DNA of 64,000 nt from Macrocybe gigantea (taxonomy: Eukaryota > Basidiomycota > Agaricomycetes > Agaricales > Callistosporiaceae), in NCBI GenBank assembly GCA_011319805.1, contig SJRY01000050.1:930001-994000 (forward strand), read 5' to 3'. Position numbers and translations under genes: made by a program. This document shows, in pieces, positions 11,113 to 24,228 of this stretch (its first letter is position 1; each line of letters opens with the position of its first letter). Below the pieces are notes generated by a model. The model ran no database searches and had not been told where the DNA came from. It saw only the letters and a program-made list of their open reading frames with translations.

Positions 11113-12556
11113 ATGCACCTCCCCCGCCCCTCCTCGCCATTCCGTTTCACTCCCGCAGCCACCCCGCGCGTCCATACGCCCATCGAGGAGCACGACTTTG
11201 ACAAGTCCACCATCGCAGATCTTGTCGCCCGCTACGGCTCGTCCAGCGCCACTGCCTGGCTCGAGTTTGACCGTTACAAAATCTGGCGGCCCAAGAGCGA
11301 CATCCCAGAGTCCTCTTTCCTCCCCGTCCAGGGTTACATGCGAAAAAGTGAGTCGCCATTAAAACATCCGAAACCCGCGCACGCGACCGACGGAAAAAAA
11401 AATTTTTTTTTCTGTCAAGGCCACTACATCTTTGCATGGGGGAATCCGCTCGTGTCCGATGCCGCCGCGCTCAAGCCGACCGCGCTCGAGTTCAAGGAAT
11501 GGGCCGAGTCGTACGGGTACAAGCTCGTCTGGGCCTGCGTCGACCACCACCTTGAGCATGTGCTCGTCGAGCCCCCGTTTGAATGGTCTACCGTAACCTG
11601 CATATACGAGGACGTCGTCAATCCAGAGCGCATTATGGAACTCACGTCCCCAGAGATGCTTGGCAAGGAGGGCGGTGCGTCCGTCGTAAAGGACCTTCGC
11701 AAGAACCTTAAGCGAGCCGAACGTGCCCACGTCGAGGTCGTCGAGCTCAGGAGGGAACAGTTTACCGAGGAGGAAAGGCAGGCCGTCGAAGAGGGCATCA
11801 ACGAGTGGAAAAAGACCAAGCACGGCGTCTCCCTCGCTTCGACCAGCTTGCAACCTTGGCTGGATTCGGAACACCGGCGCTATTGGGTCGCACGGCAAGA
11901 AGACAAGGTGCGCTGCATGTTGTGCAAGTTATATCCAAAAATTTTGACATGAGCGTGCAGCCCGTCGGATTTCTCATCCTCACGCCCATCCAAGGCAATG
12001 CGTGGCAGATCAAAAACGCCCTCGCATTCCCGCACGCGCCCCGCGGCACGTCTGAAAAGCTCATTTACACCTCCTTGAAGGATCTCCACCGCGAGCAGAA
12101 TGAGGGCGAACAACCCCGACACTCCGAGGAATCCATGGGCCAGAATGGCGTAGAGCATGAGCATGCACACCACCGTCGCTCCTCCAGCGGCGCCAAGTCT
12201 GAGTGTTCGGCTGCGGCGACAGAGCGAGCGAAGGAGGGGCACGAACGCGAGCGCGTCACGGTGACGTTTGGCATTTCCGCCTCGGACGAAATGGAGCCCG
12301 TGGGCAACCTCTCCGGGTGGAAGGTCACCGCACTCTCCAAGCTCTATGGCAAGGTCGCCAGTACCGCCGGTCTTTTGCGCCGGGGCGAATACCGCGTTCG
12401 TCGATAAATGACATTGATGCCATATGTCGAAAACTGACTCTTCCCTGGCTACAGAGCAAGTTCCAATCGGAGCACGACCCAATGTACGTGTGCTACCCTG
12501 AGGACGGGTTCGGCCTCGATGGCGTCAACGCGCTTCTCAAGCTCCTCGCAAAGTAG
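11113..12556 (+). CDS. stand-alone DUF2156 (LPG-synthase C-terminal type) protein
   Basis: Model join(11113-11347, 11420-11907, 11961-12395, 12455-12556); 419 aa, all phases close. The sequence looks like the DUF2156 / phosphatidylglycerol-lysyltransferase C-terminal fold (a GNAT-like aminoacyl-transfer domain). Visible landmarks are SSATAWLEFDRYKIW, HYIFAWGNPLV, the basic helix VVKDLRKNLKRAERAHVE, and PVGFLILTPIQG. The C-terminus is PMYVCYPEDGFGLDGVN. A low-complexity acidic/Ser insert lies around residues 275-320. No membrane segments or tRNA-synthetase part is attached. In fungi, DUF2156 proteins include the sterol-aminoacylating enzymes ErdS (fused to AspRS) and ErgS (free-standing). A role in tRNA-dependent lipid aminoacylation is therefore possible but is inference from family membership. 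Confidence 0.85.
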
Positions 12557-15374
12557 ATGCGATTCCTCACCTCCAAAGTACCCTAGGTTTCTGCTTTCCC
12601 TAATCTCGTCGTGCATCACCTACACTACGAAAGCATACGCCCACTTTGACGACCACCGCAACGACACGACGACGCCTCCACTGTACTGATCTCATCTATT
12701 CTGTATCTTAACTTCACACCCCTGGGGCTTGTATCGCTTATCCCTCTGTATTTTTGCTCCGATCTTTTCTCCATCTCACTCGTGCTGCACTAACGCCGAA
12801 CTGGGCCCTGTATTCTTTCCCTTGTACCTTAGCCCCTTGCTTTCCACCCAGTGCATCCTTCCTCTGTGCCAGTATAAGACTTCCTCGTCTCCCTCTCTCC
12901 ATTTCTGTTTCCCTCTCCTTATCTTAACCATCCCTAGTCGGTAACGGTTGCGGGGCCGCGTGTGTAATCTGCTCTTTCTTTTTCTTTCTCAGCTATGGAT
13001 TGTTTTTCCTGAGGCTTTCTCTTTCACTTCGGCGTCCTCAGGCACTTTGCACCATTTCAGGAAGAACGGACCGTATTTTATTTTATTTTTTATGCACTGT
13101 TCCCGAAGGATCGCGATGGCTGCGAAATGCATACACGAGCTTGCTATAGTTATCTAATGGCCAGTGTTCGGACCTTTCATACACCCTTTGCGGAACCATG
13201 CGTTGCAATAGCCTGCGGCACCGTCGTGGCTTCTGAATTTGCGTGGAGTTGCGGCAAGTGACATTCCAGCCTTTATGATGTTGGTCTGCCAAACGTACCC
13301 ACCCATGGATGGGTGGTGGAGATGTGCTAGTCGATGTCGGGCTGAAGGATCCGTTCAGAGGAGGGCATACTTCAGTCAACTATTCTTAAGATGGACTCCT
13401 CATACCCCGAAGCAAAAGTCGCAAAACGCCACGTCGAGCGAGTCCCAGATTGCGATTCGACCGGTAGCGCTGACCTTGCCCTTGTCTTCTGATGTCGGGC
13501 GCATCCTCATTGGCGGTGTCGGGCGGTCGGTGCGGGAGGTTGGATGAGGAAGTGCGACTGATGGATGGAGTTTGGGTGAGGCGCGTGGTGCTGTATCTCT
13601 CCTGTGCGCCGTGTGTGATTCTGAACTTGTGTCGAGCCATGGAAGAAAAAAAAAAAAGAAAAAAGAGGATAACGTGTGCATGGTTTACTCCCAGAACGGG
13701 GCAGACTCGATTGAGGGTCTCGGAAAAGATCACGAAAGGCGTGTTCTCCCGTGAGGCCCGTCATAGGAAAACAATGAAACGTTCAGGCTTGCGAGCCCTG
13801 GCGAGTCGGGACGGCCGATGTGCGGATTCCAGGAGCATGTCGTCGATTCAGAACTAGAAGTCGCTGCTAGGGTTACACGGAATAGTTCTAGAAAAGGTAC
13901 ATCATCGGACGCTCCCCACCTCTTCGCCCTCGCAGACGCGCAAACGTAACCTGAGAAAGAGAAAAAAAAAGAGTCAGTTCTCCCGTTCTGAGACGTCCAG
14001 AGAGCGATAGGCAAAGATGGATCAGTATTGCAGAATGCAAGTCATCAAAGAGAAGTTTTCTCTATGACTGTTGAGCTTGAATGTGATTTTTTGGGTTCAT
14101 CCTTGTGATTGGAAAAAAAATTGGACTGAATAGAAGGGAGCGCAAGGAACTCACCTGTCTTTCTCCCGGGCGTATGGAAGGCGAAACTGCGGCCAGTGGG
14201 CGAGGTGTGTCCTGGATGAGGTTTTTTTTTTTAGAGTTCACGAGTCGGAGGTATATATTTGCCAATGCTCAGATTCAAATTCCGCTTAGCGGCCGTCTTC
14301 GGCCAGGACCAGCACATCCTCAATCGCGATTGCAAGCCCTCACAGTGCCTACTTTCACCAAAGCACCGACGTCCGTCAAGTACCTAATAATCTTGCAGAT
14401 ACCGAATACGCCGCCCATCACCGTCTTGAAAATCCGTGAGGTTCTTTCCAGCATTTTCGGGAGGTGCCAGTCAAGGCTAAGTTATGATGGCATGTGCGCC
14501 GATGCTAGTGCCACTAGCCTAGTGGCCCTCGCTCGTATATGCAAGGCGTTCTTAGACCTGCGCTGGACGCGTTTTGGCAGATCCGCTCTCCGAGGATGTG
14601 ATCTCCGTCCTGCACTCGGGCTCGGGAGATAGGATAAGCATGCATCCACATGTGCTGCCTGGTGATTCCCATTTCGAGCGCATTTCATCCCGTGCACAAA
14701 GAATCAAGGGTCTTAAAGTCGTCTCTTTGCTGCAATCTGGGGATGACTCGCAATGAAGACTTCGCTTGCATGCTCCAAGACCACGCCTCGTCAATGAGCC
14801 CAACGTATGACATTGTTACATGCACATACACATTGGATATTCCAAAGCCGGGTGAGTGCGAAGGGGCGCGAAGGGCCATATATTTCGATAGTAGAACGTC
14901 AAGAATGCATTGCAATCAAGTATAGCTCTTTCGCTGAAGGCAGAGCATCGGATGTTCTACCGCTGGTGTAACAGACATCGATTGAAATGGCAACAGCTTT
15001 TCACAAGGCATAATTGGCTTCAAGAAGCTTCCGTGTCATATAGTTCACCCTACATCCGGCGACGCAGCAGGACAGAATAGAAGCCACGAGCCTGCGAACC
15101 ATTTCATCGTGCATGTGTTCCGAAAACTCAAAGAAATGCCTGAAACGCTGCGGAAGTCTAACACCTCCCTGAGTTTGTTGAACTTTTTTTTTCTGTGTTG
15201 GTTGTCTTGACTTGTGCGTTGAACTCTCCTTTTTTTCGCAGCTCCGCCATTTTTTTAACCTTTCTCTTCATCTACGAAACCCTTCCTCCATCGTTCGAGC
15301 CTTTCGTCAAGCTAATGAGCGAGATATCCTTCAAGAATCGTACAATTTTGTGTGTAATCTTTCCTTTTAGAAGG
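12557..15374. other. 2.8 kb without a supportable gene
   Basis: The first few hundred bases are pyrimidine-rich and probably the 3' UTR of the DUF2156 gene. The rest has only short open frames (for example 13386-13733 minus, 14105-14632 plus) with no motif, no coherent exon chain and no repeats I could see. Confidence 0.5.
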
Positions 15375-16682
15375 TCACGATACATCACTATCTGACTGTC
15401 GCTGATTGGTGCCCATAATGGAATCTGAGGAAATAACCACAGCGGTCGTGAGTTCCGGGTCGGTTGAAGTCGTTGGTGCCTTCAGTCGTTGCATGTTGAG
15501 AATGAGCCGACAATTCTGCGAGGCGTCAGTTGCGCCGTCACGAAGAGGCGGACACATACAATTATTGACAGAAGGGAGATCGGAATCCTGAACTATCGTC
15601 AGAATGGCAGGGCGTTACCGGAATACCATGGTGGACGTACGCCAACCCAATATGCGGTGAAGGAGATGTCGTAAGCAGGCATGGAACGATCACAACAGCC
15701 ATGGCTGATACACTCATGTGAGAAGAGATCATGAAAGCAGAAACCACAACGCACTGACGGCCACAAACAAAATCCAATGCCCATCACGCATCACGAGATT
15801 TACCAAGGGACTCCTTCCCCAGCCGTCTCTAGCTGCAATGGTTCTTCGATACATCGCCAATACCCACAAGTATGAATGGGAAGAAACAAAAAGTGCACTT
15901 TGCATCGTAAGAATGGAGCGTTTCGGAGCAAATTTACACGTACGTAAAGTAGGGCAGCTCCGTTGGTATCGAGTGTAGAACACACCTCGAATCAAATCGA
16001 AAACTTGGCTCAAAGAGGCAGTGGGTTGCAAGAGCTGCAGCAAGCACTGCGTTGACGATGAATGCAAAGAGCAGGAATAAGCCCATTTTCCTGTTCTTGT
16101 GGTAAAAAGCGAAAACTAACAGAGGTGTTGGGTATGGAAACCGTAAGTAGGTCATTGCAATGGCTCACCACGAATGCTAACAAGAATTTTCTGAGCTCCG
16201 TCCAAGCTAAGTAATGTCCACATTTCGAATTTGAACCAGGTTCGACATGCGTGGTCCTCGACAATCAATTGAGACAGGGGCCCTTTCAGAACCCAGATGC
16301 AGCCCGCTCTTGATGGAAGGCAGATATTAAGAGAAGCTGGATGCAGGATATCTTCTTCGACCTACAATTGTGCGGTGATGCCAAAATATCTCGAATAGAG
16401 ATATATGCACTTCACAACACTGAACTTGTCGCTGTGGCAAATGAATCAGATGGCATTTGCCCTACAAGCGGTCCACTTAGACTTGCGTGGAAAGGAAGGC
16501 ACGCTCATAGCGGAGGTTCGTAAGACCATCCCAGATAACCAGCGTCAGTGCGCTCACTGTGAAAATGGAGAAATTTGAACATGCGACAAGGATACATACG
16601 ACGGGCGCACACCATAGTAGCAGTTGCGTTGAAAACGCGTCAGTGCGTTCAGAGGGAGCTCGAGTGGTGTACCATGTTGCAT
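15375..16682 (-). CDS. DUF6533 seven-helix membrane protein
   Basis: Model complement of 16682-16613, 16556-16487, 16431-16366, 16308-16169, 16115-15944, 15897-15755, 15704-15619, 15515-15375; 295 aa. All eight exons join in phase with no break. The N-terminus gives the family pattern YVSALTLVIWDGLTNLRYE, then KCIYLYSRYFGITAQ, then CRTWFKFEMW. The middle has ILVSIRVFAFYHKNRKMG followed by a hydrophobic helix (LFLLFAFIVNAVLAAALA). Later comes SPLVNLVMRDGHWILFVAV and the tail CRLILNMQRL with a Ser/Thr-rich end. This spacing of about seven hydrophobic segments is typical of a large basidiomycete-expanded family of unknown function, with receptor-like topology. Intron 2 begins GCAAGT (16486). The donor of intron 7 is the least certain (two in-frame choices). 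Confidence 0.83.
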
Positions 16683-17932
16683 TGCTGGTTGCAAACGGCG
16701 AACTCGATAGCGGACGTCTACCTCACATCTGGACCCCGGCTATTTATTATTGGCCTTGTGCTCTGAAAGATGGTTTGGGTAATCGCCACAAGGGCCAACA
16801 ACGAACTTAGCACGGTCGAGCCTGAGATGAGTTACTGGAAATGGAGGGAAGATTTGTGGCGGGCAAAGATAACCCAAACTTGAAAATATAGCCTCGCTGA
16901 CCGTCTTGTCTTGGCCTTTGGCGAAGCATGACGAGGAAAAAGAACAATGCATCCATAATCCCTCAAGCGCAAGGATGACCGTGAGCATGAAATCCACCGT
17001 GTCGCGACGGTTTCAATGACCTGTTTCGCACTCCCAGTTTCCAACCCTGGATCCCGCCACTGTACATCCCCTATTTCCATCATCACTGAATTGATTGAAT
17101 AAAGACAGCATTATCACGTTAGCGTGGAAGTTCGATTGCATGGAAGACGTGGCTGTTGGGGCTTAATAAATAAGTGAACCATCCCAGTTTGGACACTCCC
17201 TAGACGTTGCGCAGGCCAAACCCAACGCAGATTCCTCGCCAGCGCCATTCTCCAGGATGTTATGTGAACCAGATCCCGGAATGTGAACAGATCAGGAGGC
17301 CATCGGTATGCTATTTGAAACAGATATTGGTGCAACGCTACTCGGAACACCAGACCCAGACTCACCCAGACCTTGAGGGCTCTGTGGGAGACAATGAAGA
17401 AACGGTGAGAAAGCGAGTGGCGGAGGGCCCGAAAATGCCGCTTCGCACCGAAAATGTAGAAAGGAGAATTAGAGGGGAAAAGATCTTCGCTTCGGAAAGT
17501 GTGCGTTTGGTTTATATGATGTTGGAGGTCGCTGCGTACTGCCTGACTGACGTATCGAACGAATGGTGACCATTTTTGAGTGCTCTAATTTATATACATT
17601 AAAAACGTTGTAGGTGAGCCTTGTATCCGGCAAAGCGCTTGATAGCTTCCGACAATACGAAAGATAAAGGATTCGAGGTCGTCGGTAAGCCTCCTGCCCG
17701 TGGTTATTTTGCCGGTAGTCACTCCGGCAGAAATTATATGTGAGAAGGAAAAAAGAGAGAGACAAAGATGATGTAGAAACAATACTTACGGTATTGGCTC
17801 TAACAGCAGGCCGAAGGTGCAATTTCCCTTCCATTGCCAAATCGGGAATGAGAGCACGCGATCACGTGCTTGGTGGTAGTCAACAAACTGCTGCCCTGCA
17901 AGCCAACTCAACACCGAGATAAACGTTCGGCG
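16683..17932. other. divergent intergenic region, no gene resolved
   Basis: This lies between the DUF6533 gene (-) and the SAP gene (+). Hydrophobic minus-strand frames occur around 16740-17365 (for example ALKVWVSLGLVFRVALHQY). They might be the remains of another membrane-protein gene, but I could not link them into exons. Confidence 0.4.
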
Positions 17933-20900
17933 ATGTCGACCACGACACAAATACTCTTCAACTCTCCTGCATTGCACTCGCTCAAACGAGACCAACTCGT
18001 AAAACTGTGCAGAATCCATTCAATCAAGGCGTCCGGCAAAAACACTGACCTCATCCAACGGCTGAAGCAACATGCAGAGACCCTCCCGAAGGACTCTCCA
18101 TTGAGTATCGCCGCCAGGAGCGAAGAACACGCTTTAACGACCGCTCGTGCTCGTGATTATGGAATTGACGATCCCGGCGAGGCTGAACAAACAATGGTCC
18201 AGGATGAACAAGGCGTCTTCGCCAGCGGTGGGAATTGGCGGCCGGCAATGCCGCGCCCGAGCGAACAATGGGAGATCGTGATGGAAAGCATTGAAGAACT
18301 CGAGGAGTGCTCCTCTCAAGGTACTTTGTCATCCCTACGGACCCTCGGCAGCGGCAATGGCGAATTCGGATCAAACAGCTCGAAAGGTATGATTGTTCGG
18401 TTTTTCCGTTGTGCATTTCACGCCTTTGTTCATTCATCCATCTTCCATGTTCGCGCAGCCACGAGTGTCGGCTCATCCATTAAAGCGCTTGCGACTTCAC
18501 TTGGTTTTAGGCGCCACAACGGATCTAAGGCCACACTTTCGTCGTCCGAGTCTGCCTTTCCCTCATCGTCGTCTAAGCAGAATGTAATGGATGAATTGGA
18601 GAAGAACTCGACGCCCTACTCAGCGCTGCCGCTGAATGGTGCACCCCCGCAAACAGATCACTTCACCTTTGAACCACCAGTAAAGCGCCTCACAGAATTG
18701 TCGTCAGCCGACGACGAAGCTCCTCTTCCAGGCCATTCGTTACGGCCGGGCGTTCCAGCTCCACCTAATGCTCGATTGAGTCTTGGTCTAGGTTTGGGCG
18801 CGCCCACGACCCCGCATAAAGAGCAGCCTACAACGACTATCCGCTTGATCTCGAACATGACGACGAACGATTATGATTATGCGCTTCATGGCCGAACTCC
18901 TCAATTGAAACCTTTCAAGACATCTTTCGACCTCGTCCTAGGCAGCCCCATCGCTCATTCCACCGGTTTCGGTGGCTCCAGCTTATGGCCGCCCCCTGAC
19001 GATACCGAAGGGAAGCGATTGTATCCTGCTCTTCCACATGATCATCCAGCACCCCCTCCACTGCCTCGAACCTTGCTAAAATGCACCTCGCCCGTCCTTC
19101 CGTTGATGAGGAGGTTCCTATGCCCGGCACACTCGTTTTTGAACCATCAACCAGCAAAGCTACGACTTCTGCATGCCTCGATGTCCCAAAGAAACCACAG
19201 CCATTTTTATTCGGGTCGCCTTCACCACAGCACAGTGTCAGTGGCACCGAGTTTAAAAGTGCCGCCGCGAGCGTTCTTGAAGAAATGAATCGGCGCCTGG
19301 AACAGGAAGGAGTAAATGTCGTCGGGATGGACTTGATCGACAAACTTAAACCCGGAGCTCACGCTCAGGGTGTCTCTCTGTTTAAGCAACCGGAATCGAA
19401 GATGACTCCAACATTCACCGCAAAATTTGATAGACTTCACGAAGCAGAATTCAAGAAAATGGAGGGAATAGATGCCCTGGCCAAAAGGAAGGCGAGGAAA
19501 TCCAGTGGCATTGGAAGAGATAGATATGGGAGGAGAATTGCCGTGGACAGTTCAGGGCCTCGCCTTAGCGCGAAATTCACCCCTAGTGGCCGCAAGCCCC
19601 GCATCATTCCTGGGTCGTTCGAGGAAGATGACGAGGAAGAGGAAGCATCGCAGAACGAAGCGAAGAGCGATCCAGAAGATGACGAAAAGCGAAAAAAGGA
19701 GGAAGAGCAGAAACTCAAAGAAAGAGAAGCAACGAGAAGGCAACTGGAGATAAATAGAGCGAAGCGAAGGAGTAGCATGGGCGTTGCGGGTCGTGGGCGC
19801 CTCAGCATGGTACAGGGTTAGTACACTTTTGACTTCAGTGTTCTCCGCTTTTCTAATTACTCTGGATCCTCAGCTAAACCCCAGCCTAAACCGTCCAGGT
19901 TTGGTTTCCTATCCTCTGCCAAGTCATTAGTCCAGAATGTCTGGAACCGTGGTAAGACGACAGCATCAGCAAAAACTGCCAGCAATGCCCCTTCCAGTAT
20001 ACCCAAACCCCTGGCAAAGGCAGACAAGCTCACTCAACCACTAGCACTTGCACCGAAGAGGGCACCCTCTTGTAGTATCACTCGTTCGTCGGCCCTTGAG
20101 CATGCAAGCTCATCGGCCAATGTTCCTTCACTGCGCGTAAACAAAGAAGATAAGACGGCCTCGGCACGCTCACGGTCGCCCATCCCTTCTTTCGGTGCCA
20201 CGTCCTCGAAGAGCAGCGTCATGGGCTTGAGCACAAAGTCCAGCAGGACGGGTTCTTTGCATGGCACCGGCGCATCGTCCAAAGCAGCCGGAGGCGTTTC
20301 GTCGATTGGAACCCGCGTGCCCGTCACGCATTCCAAGTTGTCCCTGTCGGACGTTGGAAGCATGGGTATGAAGAAAGAACTGTCGAAGGCTAGCCACTTG
20401 TCGGCCGCGGGCTCTTCGTCATCAAGGATTTCGTCCAGGTCGTCAACATCGAGGTTGTTGGCGCCGACGGCCAGCTCTCTGGCAAAGGCTCGACCGTCTG
20501 TAATTGCATCACTGTCCAGAAACACTGCCGCACAAACTGCTGGCGCGAAAGCTGATGCATTAGAGACTATCACGAATTCGTCTGGGATACCCGCAGGCGC
20601 TCTCTCGCCTCGACAGACAGGGACGTTTAGCCGTCCCATTGATGGACCAACCGGGATCCCTTCTCCAGTCAAGAGAAGGCCTCTAGACACCTCTCTGTTC
20701 TCAACCATACCGACGTCATCGTCGACCGCTGAGAAGCCAGCCAATCCCACGGCCGCCCTAGTCCCCGACGCCCAGAACCTCTCGCGCCAGAGGTCGCTCG
20801 TGGCGCGAAAGCCGCGCATCTCACGGTCCAAGGTGATCGCCAAGCTCGCCTCACAACGCACGAGCGAGTCCGCGGCAGTCACGAACCGGATCGTGACGCC

Positions 20901-21096
20901 GTCGCGCAAGCGATCGAATCTTGGTACGAGAAGCCAGCGGTCGAGCATGAGCAGCACGAAGAGCAGCATCATCGGCGGGCCGAGCACTAGCGCCGTCGTC
21001 ATGAGCGCGAAGAAGCGCGCCAGACAGAGCGAGTATGTGAGGAGGCGAAGTCACATTGAGGCGGCGTCTCTGAAGATGGACGTCGACGCGGCGTAA
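17933..21096 (+). CDS. SAP-domain nuclear protein, one frame break
   Basis: Model join(17933-18386, 18459-19816, 19874-21096), 1011 aa after allowing one missing base in the A4 run at 19078-19081. The SAP domain (residues about 14-46, LKRDQLVKLCRIHSIKASGK) is a DNA/chromatin-binding helix-extended-helix. A conserved-looking block follows the break: PQPFLFGSPSPQHSVSGTEF, then AAASVLEEMNRRLEQEGV. Near residues 510-600 is a charged helical stretch rich in Lys/Glu. The C-terminal third is Ser/Thr-rich with many basic patches (SRFGFLSSAKSLVQNVW; KKRARQSEYVRRRSHIEAAS). It is probably a chromatin- or spindle-associated protein. No closer family name is claimed. The frame break lies in otherwise coherent sequence and has the one-base-loss form seen elsewhere. 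Confidence 0.82.
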
Positions 21097-21947
21097 ACAA
21101 AGTATTCACGCCTGTCCATCGGCGCAACGTCAGCAATGATGAAGCTCCTTTTTTTTCCCTACCACTACCCTGAACAACAATCGATTGCTTGCTTCCCGCG
21201 TCTCCTTGTCTTCTGTATTATGTCCCTTCTTGAACCGTCCACGCCAGTCATCGAAACTGGTTAGATCTGTCTTATTTCGTTTTTATTCTTTTTTTCTCTA
21301 CTGCTCTATTGTATAGTACTAGTGGCGATGAGATCACTCTCATGTGTAGTATCTTGGACAAGTCGATAAATAAAAGTAGCCTTGCGGACCTGAACTCAGG
21401 CCAAAAACACCGTCGACGTTGATACTGTTGGCAACATGGCTCCAGTACGTAAAATGGTGTCACATTTCATGTACAGCTTAGCCAGCAAACGACCACCGAA
21501 AACCAGCCAGAATTTTGACCGGCTCACCTCACTTGCCCAAGCTCGTTCAAACTCAGTCGCTGCATCATCGCATACAGACAGTCTCTTGTGATGCCAATTG
21601 TCAGCCTTCAATTTTTTTGTAGGTCCTGGCCGAAAATGTAACCGAGCCTGGTGTCGTAGGGTTCCTTGCACGAAGCATACACGTGCAGAACCTTGCACTA
21701 CACGCGTGGGTGAACTAACGAGCTCCCTGTACTTTAGGCATTCGTCCCTTCCCTGACACGCCGATAGAGCAATTTTCCGGAGCCCATGAATGTAAATGGT
21801 GAAATTCAGTTATTGATCTCCAATGTTGTGTTGTGCGGTGGCGCAGACGTGGTATCTTTTAACCACGAGAAGGGCGCCGATGGTATAAATTTCGCGCCCT
21901 TCCCGCCATATCACGTCTTTCGTCTCAAACGTCTCCACCACATCGTC
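21097..21947. other. intergenic, 3' end of SAP gene and F-box promoter
   Basis: T-rich sequence follows the SAP stop (3' UTR). No coding feature is supported. A TATA-like element lies at 21884 (separate entry). Confidence 0.5.
21884..21889 (+). promoter_or_regulatory. TATA-like box before the F-box gene
   Basis: TATAAA lies 64 bases before ATG 21948, a spacing compatible with a TATA element and a short leader. Evidence is positional only. Confidence 0.4.
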
Positions 21948-23955
21948 ATGCGAGGCCTAGGGCACTCGGTCGACGGCGGAAAGGAGAGGAAGACGCTCAT
22001 CCCGCGCCGTCCCTCAATGCCTCGCATCAAGCAGCTCTTTTCGCTCAAGCTTCAATCCAACAGCCTTCTTCCCTCACATTCGCACCCTCCTGTTCGGCTC
22101 CTTCCAACTGTTGTCATCGTCGAAATTGGGCGTCATCTCACGACTCTTCGAGACGTCCTGAGTCTCAGTTTGGTGGTGAGCGAGCTTTTGGGGTTTTTCC
22201 AGGGCATCTTGAAGATGGCTTTTATAGTGCCGGCGTGCTCGCACGGCGCTTATTCCAAATTTATATACGGTCATTGAACTGAAAACGAATCGGCATATAA
22301 AATTAACGCTGGCAAGTCTTGAAAGACACCCCGAAATTGCAGTACATGTCAAAGAACTTACCCTCCGTCCCAACAACGCTGACCGGGTTGCATCGAATGA
22401 CCCGTTAGACGAGAAAATCGTCTCAAGCCTTGTTCTACGGCTAGCGAACAACCTCACGTCGCTAGAAGCCTTCTGTTGGGATGGCTCGGAGTTTCCCGAG
22501 GACGATTTATGGTTTGGGCTGAAAGACCGGTTCGTCTATAGAGCGACGATGTTCTTGAACTGTATTAACAGCCAGGCGAGATAGGTGCCCGTTGCTCAAA
22601 AGCATCAGCACTAGTCTCGGCATCCAATCGTTGCAGAACTCCAGTCGTGTAAGTTGTTCGCCTATGCATCGTCGTTCGCTTGATTAAGCTATCCTACAGT
22701 TATTCGATTTCAGTGATCTCCGCCGATTCTCCCTGGTGGTAAAATGCATGTCGATGAAATGGCTATCAGGTAGATACAGAGTCTTGTGACTCCTCTTAGT
22801 CCTGCTGAGCTGGCATCTGACAGAACGCCGCCCAACCATTGAGAAATTGCCCAAAAGGCTTTGGGAGATGCTTCTTCAACGTTGTCCCAACTTGGAAGAG
22901 CTGGCTCTTGGAGGCCCTGGGCCGTCACCTCGGATATTCGAGATCAAGCACATCACATTCGGAAGATGGCCCCGGCTGCACACGTTGATTATTGGAGATG
23001 CTGTAATTCAAACTAAAGCAAAGGACGAGCAGAGCTACGTTCAGGATACGGAGGCTTTGGCAAGGTTTTTCGATGCTCATTCCTCTTTGCGAAATGTCGC
23101 CTTCAGACATCCCGGAGGCGGGAATGGACTTCCATTCTCGCTGTCCTCCTTATCACCGTCAGCCTTACCAAACATGATCTCCTTCGCGGGTCCACCTAGA
23201 TACATTCAAACTTTGCCACATCTCGCAACACTGCAACACCTAACTATCACATCCCTCCACCATTCCACCTCGTCATTTCCACCCACCTATGCCATCTTGC
23301 AGAGCCTTCCGTCGCTTATTTCATTGAATCTCTGGATTGATTTGTCGTTCGCACACCGTAGCTCTTCTCTGGATGACAGGAGCATATTCAGAACGCTTCT
23401 GGAATGCTGTCCGCGCTTGCTTCGGCTGGAAGTGGCCTGTTTTACTAGACCTAGCTTCCATGTCGTAAGTTACGAGTGATCATCTTTCATTCCTTTGATA
23501 ACACTTGCTTTTCAAAGAGGGAGTTCTCTGCTGTTTTGCGCTTCGCCCCGCGTCTAGAGTCCTTCTCCTTGACGAAACTATACAAGCCGAACGACGAAGA
23601 CATGTCGCAGACGGCTATTCGGATTATTCATGACAATCCAAACATCCGGTTGTTCACGCTGCAGTATTCGCAGGATTCCTGGCTAGTCCACAGCGGTGGG
23701 CGTGCTCGACAAATAGGGAATTATGAAGTTCTCACTGACGGCGATGGCTTACCTCGATGTCTGCTCGGTCAGGAATGGGGAGTGAAAGCATTTGGACAGA
23801 CCTACACACGACGCTATTCTCAGACGCTGGCTTCAAGCAGAACAAGGACGGATAGCAGAGCGTCAAGGACGTCAAGATCGTCCTGGTATTCGGAGCGTGC
23901 CCAATCACCTTGTAGTATCTCTTCACGCCATTCTCGCTACTCATTAAATCTGTAG
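21948..23955 (+). CDS. F-box / LRR-like protein
   Basis: Model join(21948-22175, 22228-22529, 22585-22648, 22700-22769, 22824-23464, 23518-23955); 580 aa, phases close. The F-box-like motif is LLPTVVIVEIGRHLTTLRDV (about residues 50-75), then LSLSLVCRRARTALIPNLY across intron 1. Downstream, Leu-spaced segments such as ERHPEIAVHVKELTLRPNN, LWEMLLQRCPNLEELAL and LLECCPRLLRLEVAC fit a degenerate LRR-like substrate-binding region. The C-terminus is Arg/Ser-rich. It probably acts as the substrate adaptor of an SCF ubiquitin ligase. Such proteins are greatly expanded in Agaricomycetes and the target is unknown. ATG 22017 (MPRIKQLFS) is an alternative start 23 codons downstream. Confidence 0.85.
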
Positions 23956-24228
23956 TTCCATATACTGTACGCATACATATGCTAGCATCGCATTTGTATT
24001 ATCACAGACTGTTACCTTACACGTCGTATGTACAAGCTAAATGTAACAGTAGGATAAAGTTGTATGGTTGCTATATATAGTGGCTGGATCACAGCGGAAG
24101 CGAGCGAACGAACATGTGACAGACGCGTGTCGCGCAGTGCATCACGTGTTGTAGAAGGAAGTCAATAAATGCAAATATAGGGGTATGACGGAATGGCCGA
24201 GTTTCCAGCTGTACTCAGCTTTTTCAAC

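Noticed and set aside
16740..17365. Second membrane-protein gene next to the DUF6533 gene
   Set aside because: Some hydrophobic minus-strand frames exist but no chain of exons with matching phases or family motifs could be made.
24193..24228. Upstream in-frame ATG of SOD2
   Set aside because: Starting there would place an uncharged MAEFPAVL segment before a good mitochondrial presequence; ATG 24229 is preferred.
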